Shown here piece after piece: positions 6,611 through 15,405 of a stretch of 22,324 nt of DNA. The notes beneath the pieces were generated by a model. The model saw only the letters and a list, made by a program, of their open reading frames with translations. It did no database searches and was not told where the DNA came from. Position 1 is the first letter of the stretch. Each line of letters opens with the position of its first letter. Made by a program: the position numbers and the translations under genes. Source of the DNA: an uncultured Ignavibacteriota bacterium (GTDB taxonomy: Bacteria > Bacteroidota > Ignavibacteria > Tepidaquicellales > Tepidaquicellaceae); contig CALGOI010000376.1 in NCBI GenBank assembly GCA_937959065.1, positions 1 through 22,324 on the forward strand, in the 5' to 3' direction.

Positions 6611-8635
6611 ATGGATTATAAAATTGTATCCAATTATAAACCCACAGGCGACCAGCCACGGGCAATAAAAGAATTAACTGAAGGCGTAATACGCGGTGAC
6701 CGATACCAGACTTTTCTCGGCGTAACCGGCTCAGGAAAGACCTTTTCAATCTCTAACGTTATTGAAAACGTAGGAAAGCCTGTTCTTGTAATGTCTCACA
6801 ATAAAACCCTTGCCGCACAGCTCTACGGAGAATTCAAAAGATTCTTTCCGGAGAACAGGGTAGAATTTTTTATATCATATTACGATTACTATCAGCCTGA
6901 AGCATACATTCCAACAAGCGACACTTACATCGCGAAGGACCTCTCGATCAACGAAGAAATAGACCGTCTTAGATTAAAAGCAACTGCCGCTATTCTGGAA
7001 GGCCGAAAAGATGTTATTGTGATTTCTTCGGTAAGCTGTATCTATGGTATCGGTGCGCCCGAAGAATATGCAGAACAGGTTCTTGTTCTGAAAAAAGGAC
7101 AGAAAATTTCACGCAAAAAGATCCTTAATAAATTAATCGACATCCATTATGTACGTAACGATTATGAATTCACACGCGGTACTTTTCGGGTAAGAGGCGA
7201 CATTATCGAAGTGATACCCGCTTACGAAAACGATACCGGTATACGGATTGAACTATTTGACGATGAAATTGAAAAAATATCCTACATCAACCGTGACGAT
7301 GGTAAAGTTATAGGACGTGATGAAAGCGTTGTTTTATATCCGGCTAAGTATTTCGTAACCAATGAAGAGAAAGTAGAAAGAGCTATCGGCGATATCAAGA
7401 TGGAATTAGCCGAGCGTATCAATTATTTTCAGTCACAGGAAAAGTTTATTGAGGCACAGCGCATCGAACAGCGTACTAACTTTGATATTGAAATGATAAA
7501 GGAAGTCGGTTACTGCACCGGTATCGAGAACTATTCCCGCCATATGGACGGACGCCCGCCGGGCTCAAGACCAGCGTGTCTTTTCGACTACTTCCCTGAA
7601 GATTTCCTCCTTGTTGTAGACGAATCTCATGTAACCGTGCCGCAAATCCGCGGAATGTATAACGGTGACCGAATGAGAAAGAAGACACTCGTCGAACATG
7701 GATTCAGGCTCCCGTCAGCCCTGGATAACCGTCCAATGACTTTCGAAGAATGGGAATCGATGGTTAAGCAGGCAATATTCGTCAGCGCTACTCCAGGAAA
7801 CTACGAACTCGAAAAATCGGAAGGCGTCGTCGTCGAGCAGATTATCAGACCAACCGGTCTTCTGGATCCCGAGATTCAGGTAAGACCCGTAAAAAACCAG
7901 ATCGATGATCTTATTAATGAGATAAGGATGCGAAGCGAAAGAGGTGAACGTGTACTTGTTACCACCCTGACTAAGCGAATGAGTGAAGACCTGACCGATT
8001 ATCTTCTCGGTATAGGTATAAAAGTAAAATATATGCACTCCGAGGTCGATACTCTTGATCGTGTAGATATTCTAAGGGGACTTAGGTTGGGCGATTTCGA
8101 TGTACTGGTCGGTGTAAACCTACTTAGGGAGGGGCTCGACCTTCCGGAAGTATCACTCGTCGCAATCCTCGATGCAGATAAGGAAGGCTTTCTTCGTTCC
8201 GAAAAATCCCTGCTCCAGACTGCCGGACGTACCGCCCGTAATGTAAATGGTCTCGTCGTTATGTATGCCGACAAAGTAACGGAATCTATGGATAAGGTCA
8301 TCCGTGAAACCAGCCGACGCCGTGCGTTGCAGGAAGAGTACAATAAAGAACATGGTATCGAACCCAAAACGGTATTCAAGACATACGAGGAAATTATGTC
8401 CTCTACGGTTGTTGCTGATTCCAAAGGTAGGTATGATAAAAGGGAGAAACACTCTTCTGAAAGGAAATCCTCGCTCAGCGTTCTTACCGACCCGGTTGAG
8501 AATAAGATAAACTCTCACCAGCGAAAGGAGCTCCTCGACCAGCTGCGAAAGGAAATGATCAACGCCGCAAAAGACCTTGAATTTGAACGCGCTGCTGAAT
8601 TAAGAGACGAAATAGAGAGATTAGCTGGAAAATAA
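6611..8635 (+). CDS. uvrB: excinuclease ABC subunit B
   Basis: The damage-verifying helicase-like subunit of nucleotide excision repair; it is loaded onto DNA by UvrA and recruits UvrC. The 674-residue length equals that of the family. The Walker A motif GVTGSGKT is at 37-44, the DNA-inserting beta-hairpin YYDYYQPEAYIP is at 90-101, Walker B DESH is at 337-340, and helicase motifs VSATPGNYE and LQTAGRTARN lie in the second RecA domain. The C-terminal UVR domain (about 637-671, QLRKEM...LEFERAAELRDEIE) that contacts UvrC is intact. It follows the TPR gene by 84 bp, with no terminator I can see, and may have its own promoter. No sign of decay. Confidence 0.98.
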   Translation: MDYKIVSNYKPTGDQPRAIKELTEGVIRGDRYQTFLGVTGSGKTFSISNVIENVGKPVLVMSHNKTLAAQLYGEFKRFFPENRVEFFISYYDYYQPEAYIPTSDTYIAKDLSINEEIDRLRLKATAAILEGRKDVIVISSVSCIYGIGAPEEYAEQVLVLKKGQKISRKKILNKLIDIHYVRNDYEFTRGTFRVRGDIIEVIPAYENDTGIRIELFDDEIEKISYINRDDGKVIGRDESVVLYPAKYFVTNEEKVERAIGDIKMELAERINYFQSQEKFIEAQRIEQRTNFDIEMIKEVGYCTGIENYSRHMDGRPPGSRPACLFDYFPEDFLLVVDESHVTVPQIRGMYNGDRMRKKTLVEHGFRLPSALDNRPMTFEEWESMVKQAIFVSATPGNYELEKSEGVVVEQIIRPTGLLDPEIQVRPVKNQIDDLINEIRMRSERGERVLVTTLTKRMSEDLTDYLLGIGIKVKYMHSEVDTLDRVDILRGLRLGDFDVLVGVNLLREGLDLPEVSLVAILDADKEGFLRSEKSLLQTAGRTARNVNGLVVMYADKVTESMDKVIRETSRRRALQEEYNKEHGIEPKTVFKTYEEIMSSTVVADSKGRYDKREKHSSERKSSLSVLTDPVENKINSHQRKELLDQLRKEMINAAKDLEFERAAELRDEIERLAGK

Positions 8636-8713
8636 ACGTCCTTTAGGGATTGACATAATCCAAAATAAGGGATAACTTAATAATTATATAATAATTAAAG
8701 TCCTGCCACTTCT

Positions 8714-9922
8714 ATGAAGAAGATTCTTACAATAATTTTGTTACTGGCACTCTCAAAGGTTGCTATTTCACAGACCGTAAAAGGTGTTGTCCTCGATGAG
8801 AGATATTTCCCGGTACCCAATGTTACCATACAGATAGAGGGCGGGGGCTCATCCAAATCCGATTCAAACGGTGAGTTCACTATCCCGATCGATTCGAAAC
8901 CATATACTCTTACTCTTGTCGATAAATCATCGGCAGTAGCTGTAAGATATGAGGGGCTTACTACTACAGAACCCGAATTGAAAATGTTCGGTATCCGTTC
9001 AGGCAAGCATGCCAATACAGAAGGATTAAAAGTAACCTTCCCGGCTGTATCAGGTTCAGCTATTATTAAATTCATCAGCCAGGATCTGTTTTATTCTACC
9101 GAGGCAACTGCAACGGGAGGTGAAACCACCAAACTTTTAACTGTCGAATGGCCCAGTGCTAAAGAATCCATTACAGGTTTTCTTATCTATCTTTCAAAAG
9201 ATCAGATTAACTACATAAAATATCTTGAATACCCGATAACTATTTTCAAGGGTTCTAATACCATACAGACCGTTGACCTTACTTACCCGGGCAGTTCATC
9301 AGATCCGGGCAGCTCTACAGTTAATGTTTATCTTCCAAACTATAAATATAACTCCAAAGGATATTCGATCTATGCAGATTTCCTGGGACTTAACAGGAAT
9401 GCAAGTATCCTGCTATCTACTGCCGAAGCGGACATTCAAAATACAAAAGTTCTCGTCCCACTGAAACTGCCCTTCGCTTTCCGCCTGAAAGTCTCCGGCA
9501 ACGGCACTTACAAAGACGGTTCCGGCTTCATAAATTACACCTATACTCAGCCGCAATCGACAGTTAACATCGAAAATGAAACACCGCCTGAAATAATTGC
9601 CCCACAGGATAAATTGATCGGATTTTCCGATAATACGAAATTTTCCTACGAAACCGGCTCCGGTACAGGGATTTATGTGGTCCACTTCCATTCCTTCTTT
9701 CCGGAAGGTGATTTTTATGTTGTTACTACTAACAGGAATATTAGTGCCCCTGTTTCAAGAAGCTACGGGGTTTTGGATGGAAACGAATATCAATGGTATG
9801 TTACTAAACACATGCTTTATTTCAATGTGGATGACTTTGTAAAACCCGTTACATTCCAGAATGACCTGGGTTACAAAGCCTTTACTTTTTCAGAAAAAAG
9901 GACTTTTAAGAAAAGTTTGTAA
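8714..9922 (+). CDS. secreted protein with N-terminal carboxypeptidase-regulatory-like domain
   Basis: A signal peptide (MKKILTIILLLALSKVAIS) is followed at about 21-85 by a CarboxypepD_reg-like fold: VKGVVLDERYFPVPNVTIQIEG, then SKSDSNGEFTIPID, the usual Gly-turn-strand pattern. This domain commonly starts TonB-dependent receptors and cell-surface proteins, but at 402 residues with no plug or long barrel this is not a full receptor. Residues about 110-290 are beta-rich with Ser/Pro-rich loops (PGSSSDPGSSTV) and may hold a fibronectin III-like unit. No T9SS sorting domain is visible at the C-terminus (KRTFKKSL). The function is unknown. The stop codon lies one base from the stop of convergent era. 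Confidence 0.75.
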   Translation: MKKILTIILLLALSKVAISQTVKGVVLDERYFPVPNVTIQIEGGGSSKSDSNGEFTIPIDSKPYTLTLVDKSSAVAVRYEGLTTTEPELKMFGIRSGKHANTEGLKVTFPAVSGSAIIKFISQDLFYSTEATATGGETTKLLTVEWPSAKESITGFLIYLSKDQINYIKYLEYPITIFKGSNTIQTVDLTYPGSSSDPGSSTVNVYLPNYKYNSKGYSIYADFLGLNRNASILLSTAEADIQNTKVLVPLKLPFAFRLKVSGNGTYKDGSGFINYTYTQPQSTVNIENETPPEIIAPQDKLIGFSDNTKFSYETGSGTGIYVVHFHSFFPEGDFYVVTTNRNISAPVSRSYGVLDGNEYQWYVTKHMLYFNVDDFVKPVTFQNDLGYKAFTFSEKRTFKKSL

Positions 9923-9923
9923 A

Positions 9924-10817
9924 TTAAAACTTACTTCGTAAGAAATTTTCATTTTTCCGCCAGTTCTTTCTGACCTTTACGAATATCTCCAGGAATACTT
10001 CCCTGCCAAGAAACTTTTCTATATTCTTTCTTGCCTGCTGCCCTATCCTCTTTAGCATCTCACCATTTCTGCCAATAATGATTGTCTTTTGTGATTCCTT
10101 CTCTGTAATTATTTCAGCGCTTACGTAATCTTTTCCCCTGTCCCGTTCCTTAAACTCAACTACTTCAACCATAATACTGTAGGGTATCTCATCCTGAAGT
10201 AACTCGAGGGTTTTCTGCCTTATCATCTCCGAAACAAAAAACCTCTCCGGTCTGTCAGTCAGCGTGTCCTCGTCATATAAAAACGGCATAACAGGAAGAT
10301 ACTCACTGATCATTTTCTTTAGCTCCAGTATGTTATACCCATTCAATGCAGATACAGGTACAATATCAGGTACATTAAATTTCTCACTTAACATCCCTAT
10401 TGCCGTCAGTATATCATCCTTTGAAACCAGGTCAGACTTATTTAGCACCGTTATGACTTTCTTATCTTCTGTTAATGACCCGTATAAATTTTTATACTCC
10501 GTGTATGATTTCTCATTTACCCTTGAGACATCCAGTATATGCATAACTATATCAGCCTCATCCAGTGACGTTTTGATCTCTTTCTGCATGAATTTCTGAA
10601 GCTCATACTTAGGCTCAAGTACACCCGGTGTATCGAGAAATATAGCCTGGTAATCGTCCTCTGTTAAAATCCCCAGTATCCTGTTCCTGGTTGTCTGTGC
10701 TTTCTTATTTACAATGCTTAGATTAACACCAAGGAGGGCATTCATTAGTGTTGACTTGCCTGCATTCGGTAATCCGAATATTGTTACATACCCGCATTTT
10801 GTTTTTACATCACTCAT
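9924..10817 (-). CDS. era: GTPase Era, ribosome small-subunit assembly
   Basis: Era binds 16S rRNA near its 3' end and assists 30S maturation at the membrane-cytoplasm interface. The P-loop GLPNAGKST is at 15-23, the effector-region threonines are in QTTRN (41-45), DTPG is at 62-65, NKSD at 126-129 and SAL at 156-158. The C-terminal KH domain (about 205-285) has the loop IIGRNGEMLKRIGQQARKNIE and the family-typical FVKVRKNWR. The 297-residue length is normal. It is the last gene of a four-gene minus-strand operon, and its start overlaps the lipoprotein gene before it by 4 bp. Confidence 0.97.
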   Translation of the reverse strand: MSDVKTKCGYVTIFGLPNAGKSTLMNALLGVNLSIVNKKAQTTRNRILGILTEDDYQAIFLDTPGVLEPKYELQKFMQKEIKTSLDEADIVMHILDVSRVNEKSYTEYKNLYGSLTEDKKVITVLNKSDLVSKDDILTAIGMLSEKFNVPDIVPVSALNGYNILELKKMISEYLPVMPFLYDEDTLTDRPERFFVSEMIRQKTLELLQDEIPYSIMVEVVEFKERDRGKDYVSAEIITEKESQKTIIIGRNGEMLKRIGQQARKNIEKFLGREVFLEIFVKVRKNWRKNENFLRSKF

Positions 10818-11305
10818 TTTACTATTCTTATCTGGGTTTCGTCGTTAAGTATTATCTGTGGCTTCCCGTTATAAAGCGAAATTTCACCTGTTATCTCAAC
10901 CGTTTCTCCTTCATACTTATTGAGATCCGGAAATTTATCGAAGCTTCTGGCGAAAACTACGCCGGTAAATGAGTTGTTAGGATACTTATCATCAAAATTC
11001 AAATATTTCACTTTCTTTGTTTGATGCACATCAGCCACTAAACCTCTTACGGTTTTCTCCTCGCCGACGAAATTCCCGGCTTTAATGGATGAAACTAATT
11101 CTCCTTTATCCGTCTCGCCGGATGCTTCAATCTTTTGGTCGGATTGTGCTGAGTCTTCTTTATGGGCTGGGGTATCTCTCGGTGAGAAGGTTTCACCGGA
11201 ATTGTTCTTTTCTTTGGTGCTTTTTACTTTTATCTCTTCGCTGACTTTCTCACCGCAAGATGATAAAAGTAAAACCGCTAATGATAGAAATAATGAATAT
11301 TTCAT
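10814..11305 (-). CDS. lipoprotein with C-terminal OB-fold domain
   Basis: The lipoprotein signal peptide ends in LSSC with the lipidated cysteine at C17. A low-complexity, charged linker rich in S, E and K spans about 18-70. Residues 73-163 match an OB-fold domain seen in small secreted or nuclease-associated proteins: TVRGLVADV, YLNFDDKYPNNSFTGVVF, and EITGEISLYNGKPQIIL at the end. Similar OB domains can bind nucleic acid, but no ligand can be inferred here. The gene sits 2 bp after the NGDG-protein gene and overlaps era by 4 bp, so it is co-translated with both. Confidence 0.75.
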   Translation of the reverse strand: MKYSLFLSLAVLLLSSCGEKVSEEIKVKSTKEKNNSGETFSPRDTPAHKEDSAQSDQKIEASGETDKGELVSSIKAGNFVGEEKTVRGLVADVHQTKKVKYLNFDDKYPNNSFTGVVFARSFDKFPDLNKYEGETVEITGEISLYNGKPQIILNDETQIRIVK

Positions 11306-11307
11306 AT

Positions 11308-12030
11308 TTAAGGTCTTAATGGCAGGTCGATTTTCCCAATCATGTCTTCAAGTGTTAACCATCCTTCAACTCCGCTGTCAGATGTTATATAAAACTCGTC
11401 GCATAACTCCCATGAATATGCCCCGGTCTTTTCGCAATTATCTTTTATTACTGCTTTGGTAATCTTTATCATCTGGTCTGCCTTTAATGTACCGCCGGAG
11501 ATGGCCAGATCTTCCAGTACTTTACTCTCAACTTCGATATCATATTCTTTTCTCTCTTCCCAAACAAGCTCATCTTTTGCTTTATCGTAAAAATATCTAT
11601 CTTTCTTTTCATAAAATGCCATATATGTTTCTACATCCACCGTCCCATCACCATTAAAGGAGGTCGTGCTGCCGGTTCTGCCCAGCAGCATTATAGCGTT
11701 TCCGTCAAATTTATATATCATATATTCATCAGGCCCATTTGCATTTGGTGTATATACAGCGACTTCTTTCTGTGAGTCATTCTTATCAATATCTACTATT
11801 CCGAAACCCGTTACATTGTAACTATGCTTTCCATTTACCATCGCCTTACCTATTTTGAGTATGAAACTACTGTAATCGCCATTATCATCTAGTATATTTA
11901 TTTCTATTCGCTCACTCTTCCCATCACCATTCAGGTCTTCAAAAACCGGTTCGGAGTTTACTTCAGGACCGTCCTGAGCAAATGATGCAATGGCATTAAG
12001 GAAAATAATTATAGTAAGTAAATATCTCAT
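11308..12030 (-). CDS. secreted hypothetical protein with NGDG calcium-loop motifs
   Basis: Signal peptide MRYLLTIIIFLNAIASFAQ, then 221 residues. Two Asp-rich loops of FG-GAP/VCBS or EF-hand-like type are visible: DLNGDGKSE (32-40) and FNGDGTVD (125-132), typical of calcium-binding turns in secreted beta proteins. The C-terminal 50 residues (YITSDSGVEGWLTLEDM) resemble an SH3-like binding unit of the kind found in Gram-positive and Bacteroidota exported proteins. This is not an enzyme I recognise. It is 3 bp from the TPR gene upstream and 2 bp from the OB lipoprotein downstream, hence an operon. Confidence 0.7.
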   Translation of the reverse strand: MRYLLTIIIFLNAIASFAQDGPEVNSEPVFEDLNGDGKSERIEINILDDNGDYSSFILKIGKAMVNGKHSYNVTGFGIVDIDKNDSQKEVAVYTPNANGPDEYMIYKFDGNAIMLLGRTGSTTSFNGDGTVDVETYMAFYEKKDRYFYDKAKDELVWEERKEYDIEVESKVLEDLAISGGTLKADQMIKITKAVIKDNCEKTGAYSWELCDEFYITSDSGVEGWLTLEDMIGKIDLPLRP

Positions 12031-12033
12031 ATA

Positions 12034-12813
12034 TTAATCGTCTTTCTTCTTTTTATTTTTCTCAATTTCTTTCTGTTTTTGTTCAATATGCTCCTTAGAG
12101 GATTTAATATACTTCTCGACCATTGATGTATAACTAGATTCCAGTTCTATAGCTTTCTCAAGATCGGTAATACACTTTTCATAACTTTGTATTGCATAAT
12201 AACATAACCCTCGGTTTATATACCCGAGTGTAAAATTTGTATCAAGTTTCAATGTACTATTAAAGCTTGCAATCGCGTTTGTGTAATCATCTAACTGTAT
12301 ATATGTGTAACCTTTATTATAATGAGCATCTACAAAATCCTCGTCAAACTTTATAGCTTTGCTAAAATCAAGTAATGCGTTCTGGTATTGCTTTACTTCA
12401 CTATAAAGCATCCCCCTGTTATTATATGCCTCGGCATGTTCAGGATCTAATTTCAACACTCTGTTAAAATCCAGAAGCGCATCGTTCCTCTTCTTCTTAT
12501 TCTTGTATATTAAACCTCTTATGAAATAAGCATCTACCGCACCAGCCTGAAGTTTTACCGTTGCATTCATATCAGCCAGAGCTTCATCATACTGTCTCAT
12601 ATTAAAATATGCCTTACCTCTGTTTAGATACGCTTGGAAATTATTATCTACTGAATCAATATATTCCGTAAAATATTGGATAGCTTCCGTATATTGTGAG
12701 GAATTTAAACTACTGATGCCCTTTTCAAACATTACTTCCGGAGAATTCTGGCCATAAGCTATAACACCGGGAAATAAAAACATTAAACCTAAAAACATTG
12801 TTTTTCTTATCAT
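12034..12813 (-). CDS. exported TPR-repeat protein
   Basis: After a signal peptide (residues 1-22, ending AYGQ), six consecutive 34-residue TPR units run from about 25 to 228. Each has the G-Y-A...A...P pattern, for example AEAYNNRGMLYSEVKQYQNA and GYINRGLCYYAIQSYEKC. The tail (234-259) is a charged, K/E-rich helix likely to form a coiled coil or to be disordered. TPR arrays mediate protein-protein contacts; the partner is unknown. This is the first gene of the operon ending in era. A 5-bp inverted repeat (ggtat/atacc) lies about 60-75 bp upstream of the start and may be a regulatory site, though it is short enough to be chance. Confidence 0.8.
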   Translation of the reverse strand: MIRKTMFLGLMFLFPGVIAYGQNSPEVMFEKGISSLNSSQYTEAIQYFTEYIDSVDNNFQAYLNRGKAYFNMRQYDEALADMNATVKLQAGAVDAYFIRGLIYKNKKKRNDALLDFNRVLKLDPEHAEAYNNRGMLYSEVKQYQNALLDFSKAIKFDEDFVDAHYNKGYTYIQLDDYTNAIASFNSTLKLDTNFTLGYINRGLCYYAIQSYEKCITDLEKAIELESSYTSMVEKYIKSSKEHIEQKQKEIEKNKKKKDD

Positions 12814-12918
12814 TTACTCAACATTTGATTTCCAATAAGCCCATAAAGATAATCACTATAATATTAACTTTCGGTATAAATCTGATACCAACCGGATTAA
12901 CTTTGTGTTCCACAATAA

Positions 12919-12945
12919 AAAAGGAGAAGCAATGCTTCTCCTTTT
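12919..12945 (-). terminator. intrinsic terminator of the T9SS-protein gene
   Basis: A perfect 12-bp stem, aaaaggagaagc (12919-12930) with gcttctcctttt (12934-12945), closes on a 3-nt loop. On the minus strand it is followed by a T-rich run, 20 bp after the stop codon of the gene at 12966-14459. The mirror T-run on the plus strand is shorter, and no plus-strand gene ends nearby, so the functional strand is minus. It also insulates the era operon downstream. Confidence 0.9.
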
Positions 12946-12965
12946 GATAAAAATTCCAATAATGA

Positions 12966-14459
12966 TTACTTAGCAAGTATCATTTTCTTCACTGAAACGA
13001 AATCATTGCTCACAAGCTGGTAGAAGTAAACACCGCTCGAGAATTTTGATCCGTCAAAATCAACTTCATAAGTACCTTTCTGAAGATTATTTGCTAATAA
13101 CGTAGCAACTTCTCTTCCGACTATGTCATATACTTTAAGTGAAGTAAAGCCATCTTTTGGGATTGAAAAGTTGATCTTGGTGCTCGGGTTAAATGGATTT
13201 GGATAGTTTTGCTGAAGATCATATTGTTCAGCTGTCTGGTTTCCATTATGAATATTGCTGACAGCGCTGAGGCGGTCGTAATATAACCTGGTATTTGCTC
13301 CGTCAATTCCTATGTAAATCACACCTACATCACCACCCGCATCATAAAACTCAACTAATCTTGGAATTGTTGTTGCCGATGTAAGTCCGGTTGGGAAATC
13401 ATTTACAGCTAGCGGCGGTCCAAATGTTGTAGGTGCCCCAATTGTATTTGACTTATAGTCAAGGTTCCATACACTGCCGCTGTCATTATAGTGAACGAAA
13501 TCCACTCCCCCGGAACCGAATTTATATATCAATGCATCAAACCAATAATTGTCGTGACCGGGATTGCCCGAAACAATAAACTCAGTTCCGTAATTAAGTC
13601 CTGTATTCGTGCTATGCTTTGCTTTAATAACACGGTTAGGACTACTCCCCTCGGTCCAGAAAAACCAGCCGTTTCCGTTATACGATGCTGATTGGAACTG
13701 GTCCTTGCGTACAGTAGTGGTTACAACATCGGAAAATGTTCCTGCAGTTGACATTGTACCTAATGCGGTTTCTCTGTACCGCGCATTTCTTATAACGGAA
13801 GTAAATGTGTCAGCCAGCACCGGACCGTAGTAGTTGAGTATTAAAGTATCGCCTGATTCTGAAAATCGCACGCGTGGGAATGCACCGGCGCTTGTTACTG
13901 ATGCACTTGTACCCCATGTTGCTCCTCCATTAGAAGATCCATACCTTGGTATAGCATTATTTGTTGCATTATCAACAAAAAGATATAAACCTCCTGTTGA
14001 TGATGCCGCAATATCATAATCTCTTACAGGTACAGTTGTAAAAACTCCAAAATTATTACTCTCTACATTCCATACATAAAGAGTATCATTATACAAGAAT
14101 GTGCAGTAAATTGAATCCAGTCCGGAACGTATCATTTTTGTTTTTGGAAAAATAAATCCACCCGGTTGAATTCCTGTTGGAAAGAGAGAAAATGTTGCAC
14201 CAAAATTGGTAGACTTGTATATCCTTAAACTAAAACCGGGTGTTGTATCCGGGACTGAAACAAATAACTCACCGTTTGGTCTGCCTATCGCTGACATTTG
14301 TCCAAGCGGTGCTCTTCCTGATATCAAAACATCATTGCCCCAGGCATCGCTTTGAACTGTCTCAAAGCCCGATCCCCCGAATGCCGGTTTGAACGTTTGT
14401 GCGGTTCCAATACTGCCGCTTAACAAAAGGAAGAAAAGAAACAGAATAAATGTTTTCAT
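12966..14459 (-). CDS. T9SS-exported protein with sialidase-like Asp-box repeats
   Basis: This protein is predicted to reach the cell surface or medium by type IX secretion. Residues 1-20 are a signal peptide (ends GSIGTAQ). Residues 417-497 form a complete type A sorting domain, starting QNYPNPFNPST and including KVYDIVGREVATLL, SSGVYFYQL and a final MILAK. Between them are degenerate Asp-box-like turns (STNFGATFSLFP, SSNGGATWGTS, STNTGLNYG), suggesting a beta-propeller like those in sialidase/BNR proteins. No catalytic Arg triad was identified, so glycosidase activity is not claimed. The start is supported by a purine-rich aaaaggggt just upstream. The 169-bp gap 14460-14628 upstream holds no gene; its promoter should lie there. 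Confidence 0.85.
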   Translation of the reverse strand: MKTFILFLFFLLLSGSIGTAQTFKPAFGGSGFETVQSDAWGNDVLISGRAPLGQMSAIGRPNGELFVSVPDTTPGFSLRIYKSTNFGATFSLFPTGIQPGGFIFPKTKMIRSGLDSIYCTFLYNDTLYVWNVESNNFGVFTTVPVRDYDIAASSTGGLYLFVDNATNNAIPRYGSSNGGATWGTSASVTSAGAFPRVRFSESGDTLILNYYGPVLADTFTSVIRNARYRETALGTMSTAGTFSDVVTTTVRKDQFQSASYNGNGWFFWTEGSSPNRVIKAKHSTNTGLNYGTEFIVSGNPGHDNYWFDALIYKFGSGGVDFVHYNDSGSVWNLDYKSNTIGAPTTFGPPLAVNDFPTGLTSATTIPRLVEFYDAGGDVGVIYIGIDGANTRLYYDRLSAVSNIHNGNQTAEQYDLQQNYPNPFNPSTKINFSIPKDGFTSLKVYDIVGREVATLLANNLQKGTYEVDFDGSKFSSGVYFYQLVSNDFVSVKKMILAK

Positions 14460-14628
14460 TTTTACCCCTTTTAATTAGTTTGAAAGTGTTTTTACTAAAT
14501 TAAACGACCCTTGACTTGGAAAATAACGTTAGATAATTTACGTTTTTTTTAATTTATGAATCAAGTGCAATTTATTTTGTTAATGGTTTGCTGGTAGTGT
14601 TTGGAATACGCAACTAAACTACTTTAAA

Positions 14629-15033
14629 TCAATTACTAAGGTAGGCCATCAAAATATCCCTCCCTTTTTTTGTCATGACCTTGTGATACATCCTGTCTTT
14701 AAATCTGAATACATAATGTTCACAGCCGTCACCGGTATTGAACTGCGGACTCAAGATTATCTCTCCGCCCTTATAAAATTCCATCTGGCCATTGTATCCG
14801 CATTTGAATTGCTCGGAACTTTCATCCGATATCGAAGAGATAATCTCATCAACTCCGGATTTTTCGTTTACCGTTACAACTTTCTCCACGCTGTTACTCT
14901 TTTGATCGAAGAAATAGACTTTGATGCTGTCTGTTCCCATGAGCTGTTTTTCGAGACCGGATTTAATTGAGTCACCGCAGGAAATAAGAAACAGAACTAC
15001 TATAAGAATAAATGTTGTTGAAAAAATCCTCAT
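14629..15033 (-). CDS. small lipoprotein, unknown function
   Basis: 134 residues with a lipoprotein signal peptide and lipobox LISC (C19). The mature part is a single small alpha/beta domain with DSIKVYFFDQKSNSVEKVVT and a terminal hydrophilic helix (KKGRDILMAYLSN). It contains two further cysteines, in FKCGYNG and DGCEHYVF, spaced so that they could form a disulfide. I do not recognise the family. It starts exactly at the stop codon of the membrane-protein gene (15034-15369), with no gap, so the two are cotranscribed. Confidence 0.7.
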   Translation of the reverse strand: MRIFSTTFILIVVLFLISCGDSIKSGLEKQLMGTDSIKVYFFDQKSNSVEKVVTVNEKSGVDEIISSISDESSEQFKCGYNGQMEFYKGGEIILSPQFNTGDGCEHYVFRFKDRMYHKVMTKKGRDILMAYLSN

Positions 15034-15369
15034 TTAATATCCGCAATAATGTGAAACAATAAAAAACCATCCAACATACCATACTGCGCTGATTACTATA
15101 CCGGCAAATAGTACAAGTAATGTCCAGATGAATTTTATGTTAATAATGAATAATATCGAAGGAAAGATTGATGAAATTCCCATTATCGTGGGCCATGCAA
15201 TCGTGAGGTAAAGTGAGACAACATCGGGTATCGCATTTGAACCACAGCCATCCGTCGCCATGACACCAATCCCGAGTCCAAAAAGATAAAGTCCGCCCGA
15301 TATGGATAGGAATACTATCGCTACAGGAATACCAATCCATAATCTTACCGATAAGCTGATGCCTTCCAT
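15034..15369 (-). CDS. small integral membrane protein
   Basis: 111 residues containing three predicted transmembrane helices: about 9-35 (IGIPVAIVFLSISGGLYLFG), 52-76 and 79-104. A short loop with a cysteine (DGCGSN) lies between the first and second. No motif that identifies a function is seen. The stop codon abuts the start of the small lipoprotein gene with no spacer, so the two likely work or are at least expressed together. Confidence 0.65.
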   Translation of the reverse strand: MEGISLSVRLWIGIPVAIVFLSISGGLYLFGLGIGVMATDGCGSNAIPDVVSLYLTIAWPTIMGISSIFPSILFIINIKFIWTLLVLFAGIVISAVWYVGWFFIVSHYCGY

Positions 15370-15405
15370 AATTGCCTTTTTACAAATATATAAATTGATT
15401 CATAA

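Noticed and set aside
7999..8424. 141-codon minus-strand open frame inside uvrB
   Set aside because: Lies entirely antisense within a fully conserved uvrB; Ser/Arg/Thr-rich translation typical of a shadow frame.
8648..8662. ggatt/aatcc inverted repeat after uvrB as a terminator
   Set aside because: Only a 5-bp stem with no T-run; too weak to call.
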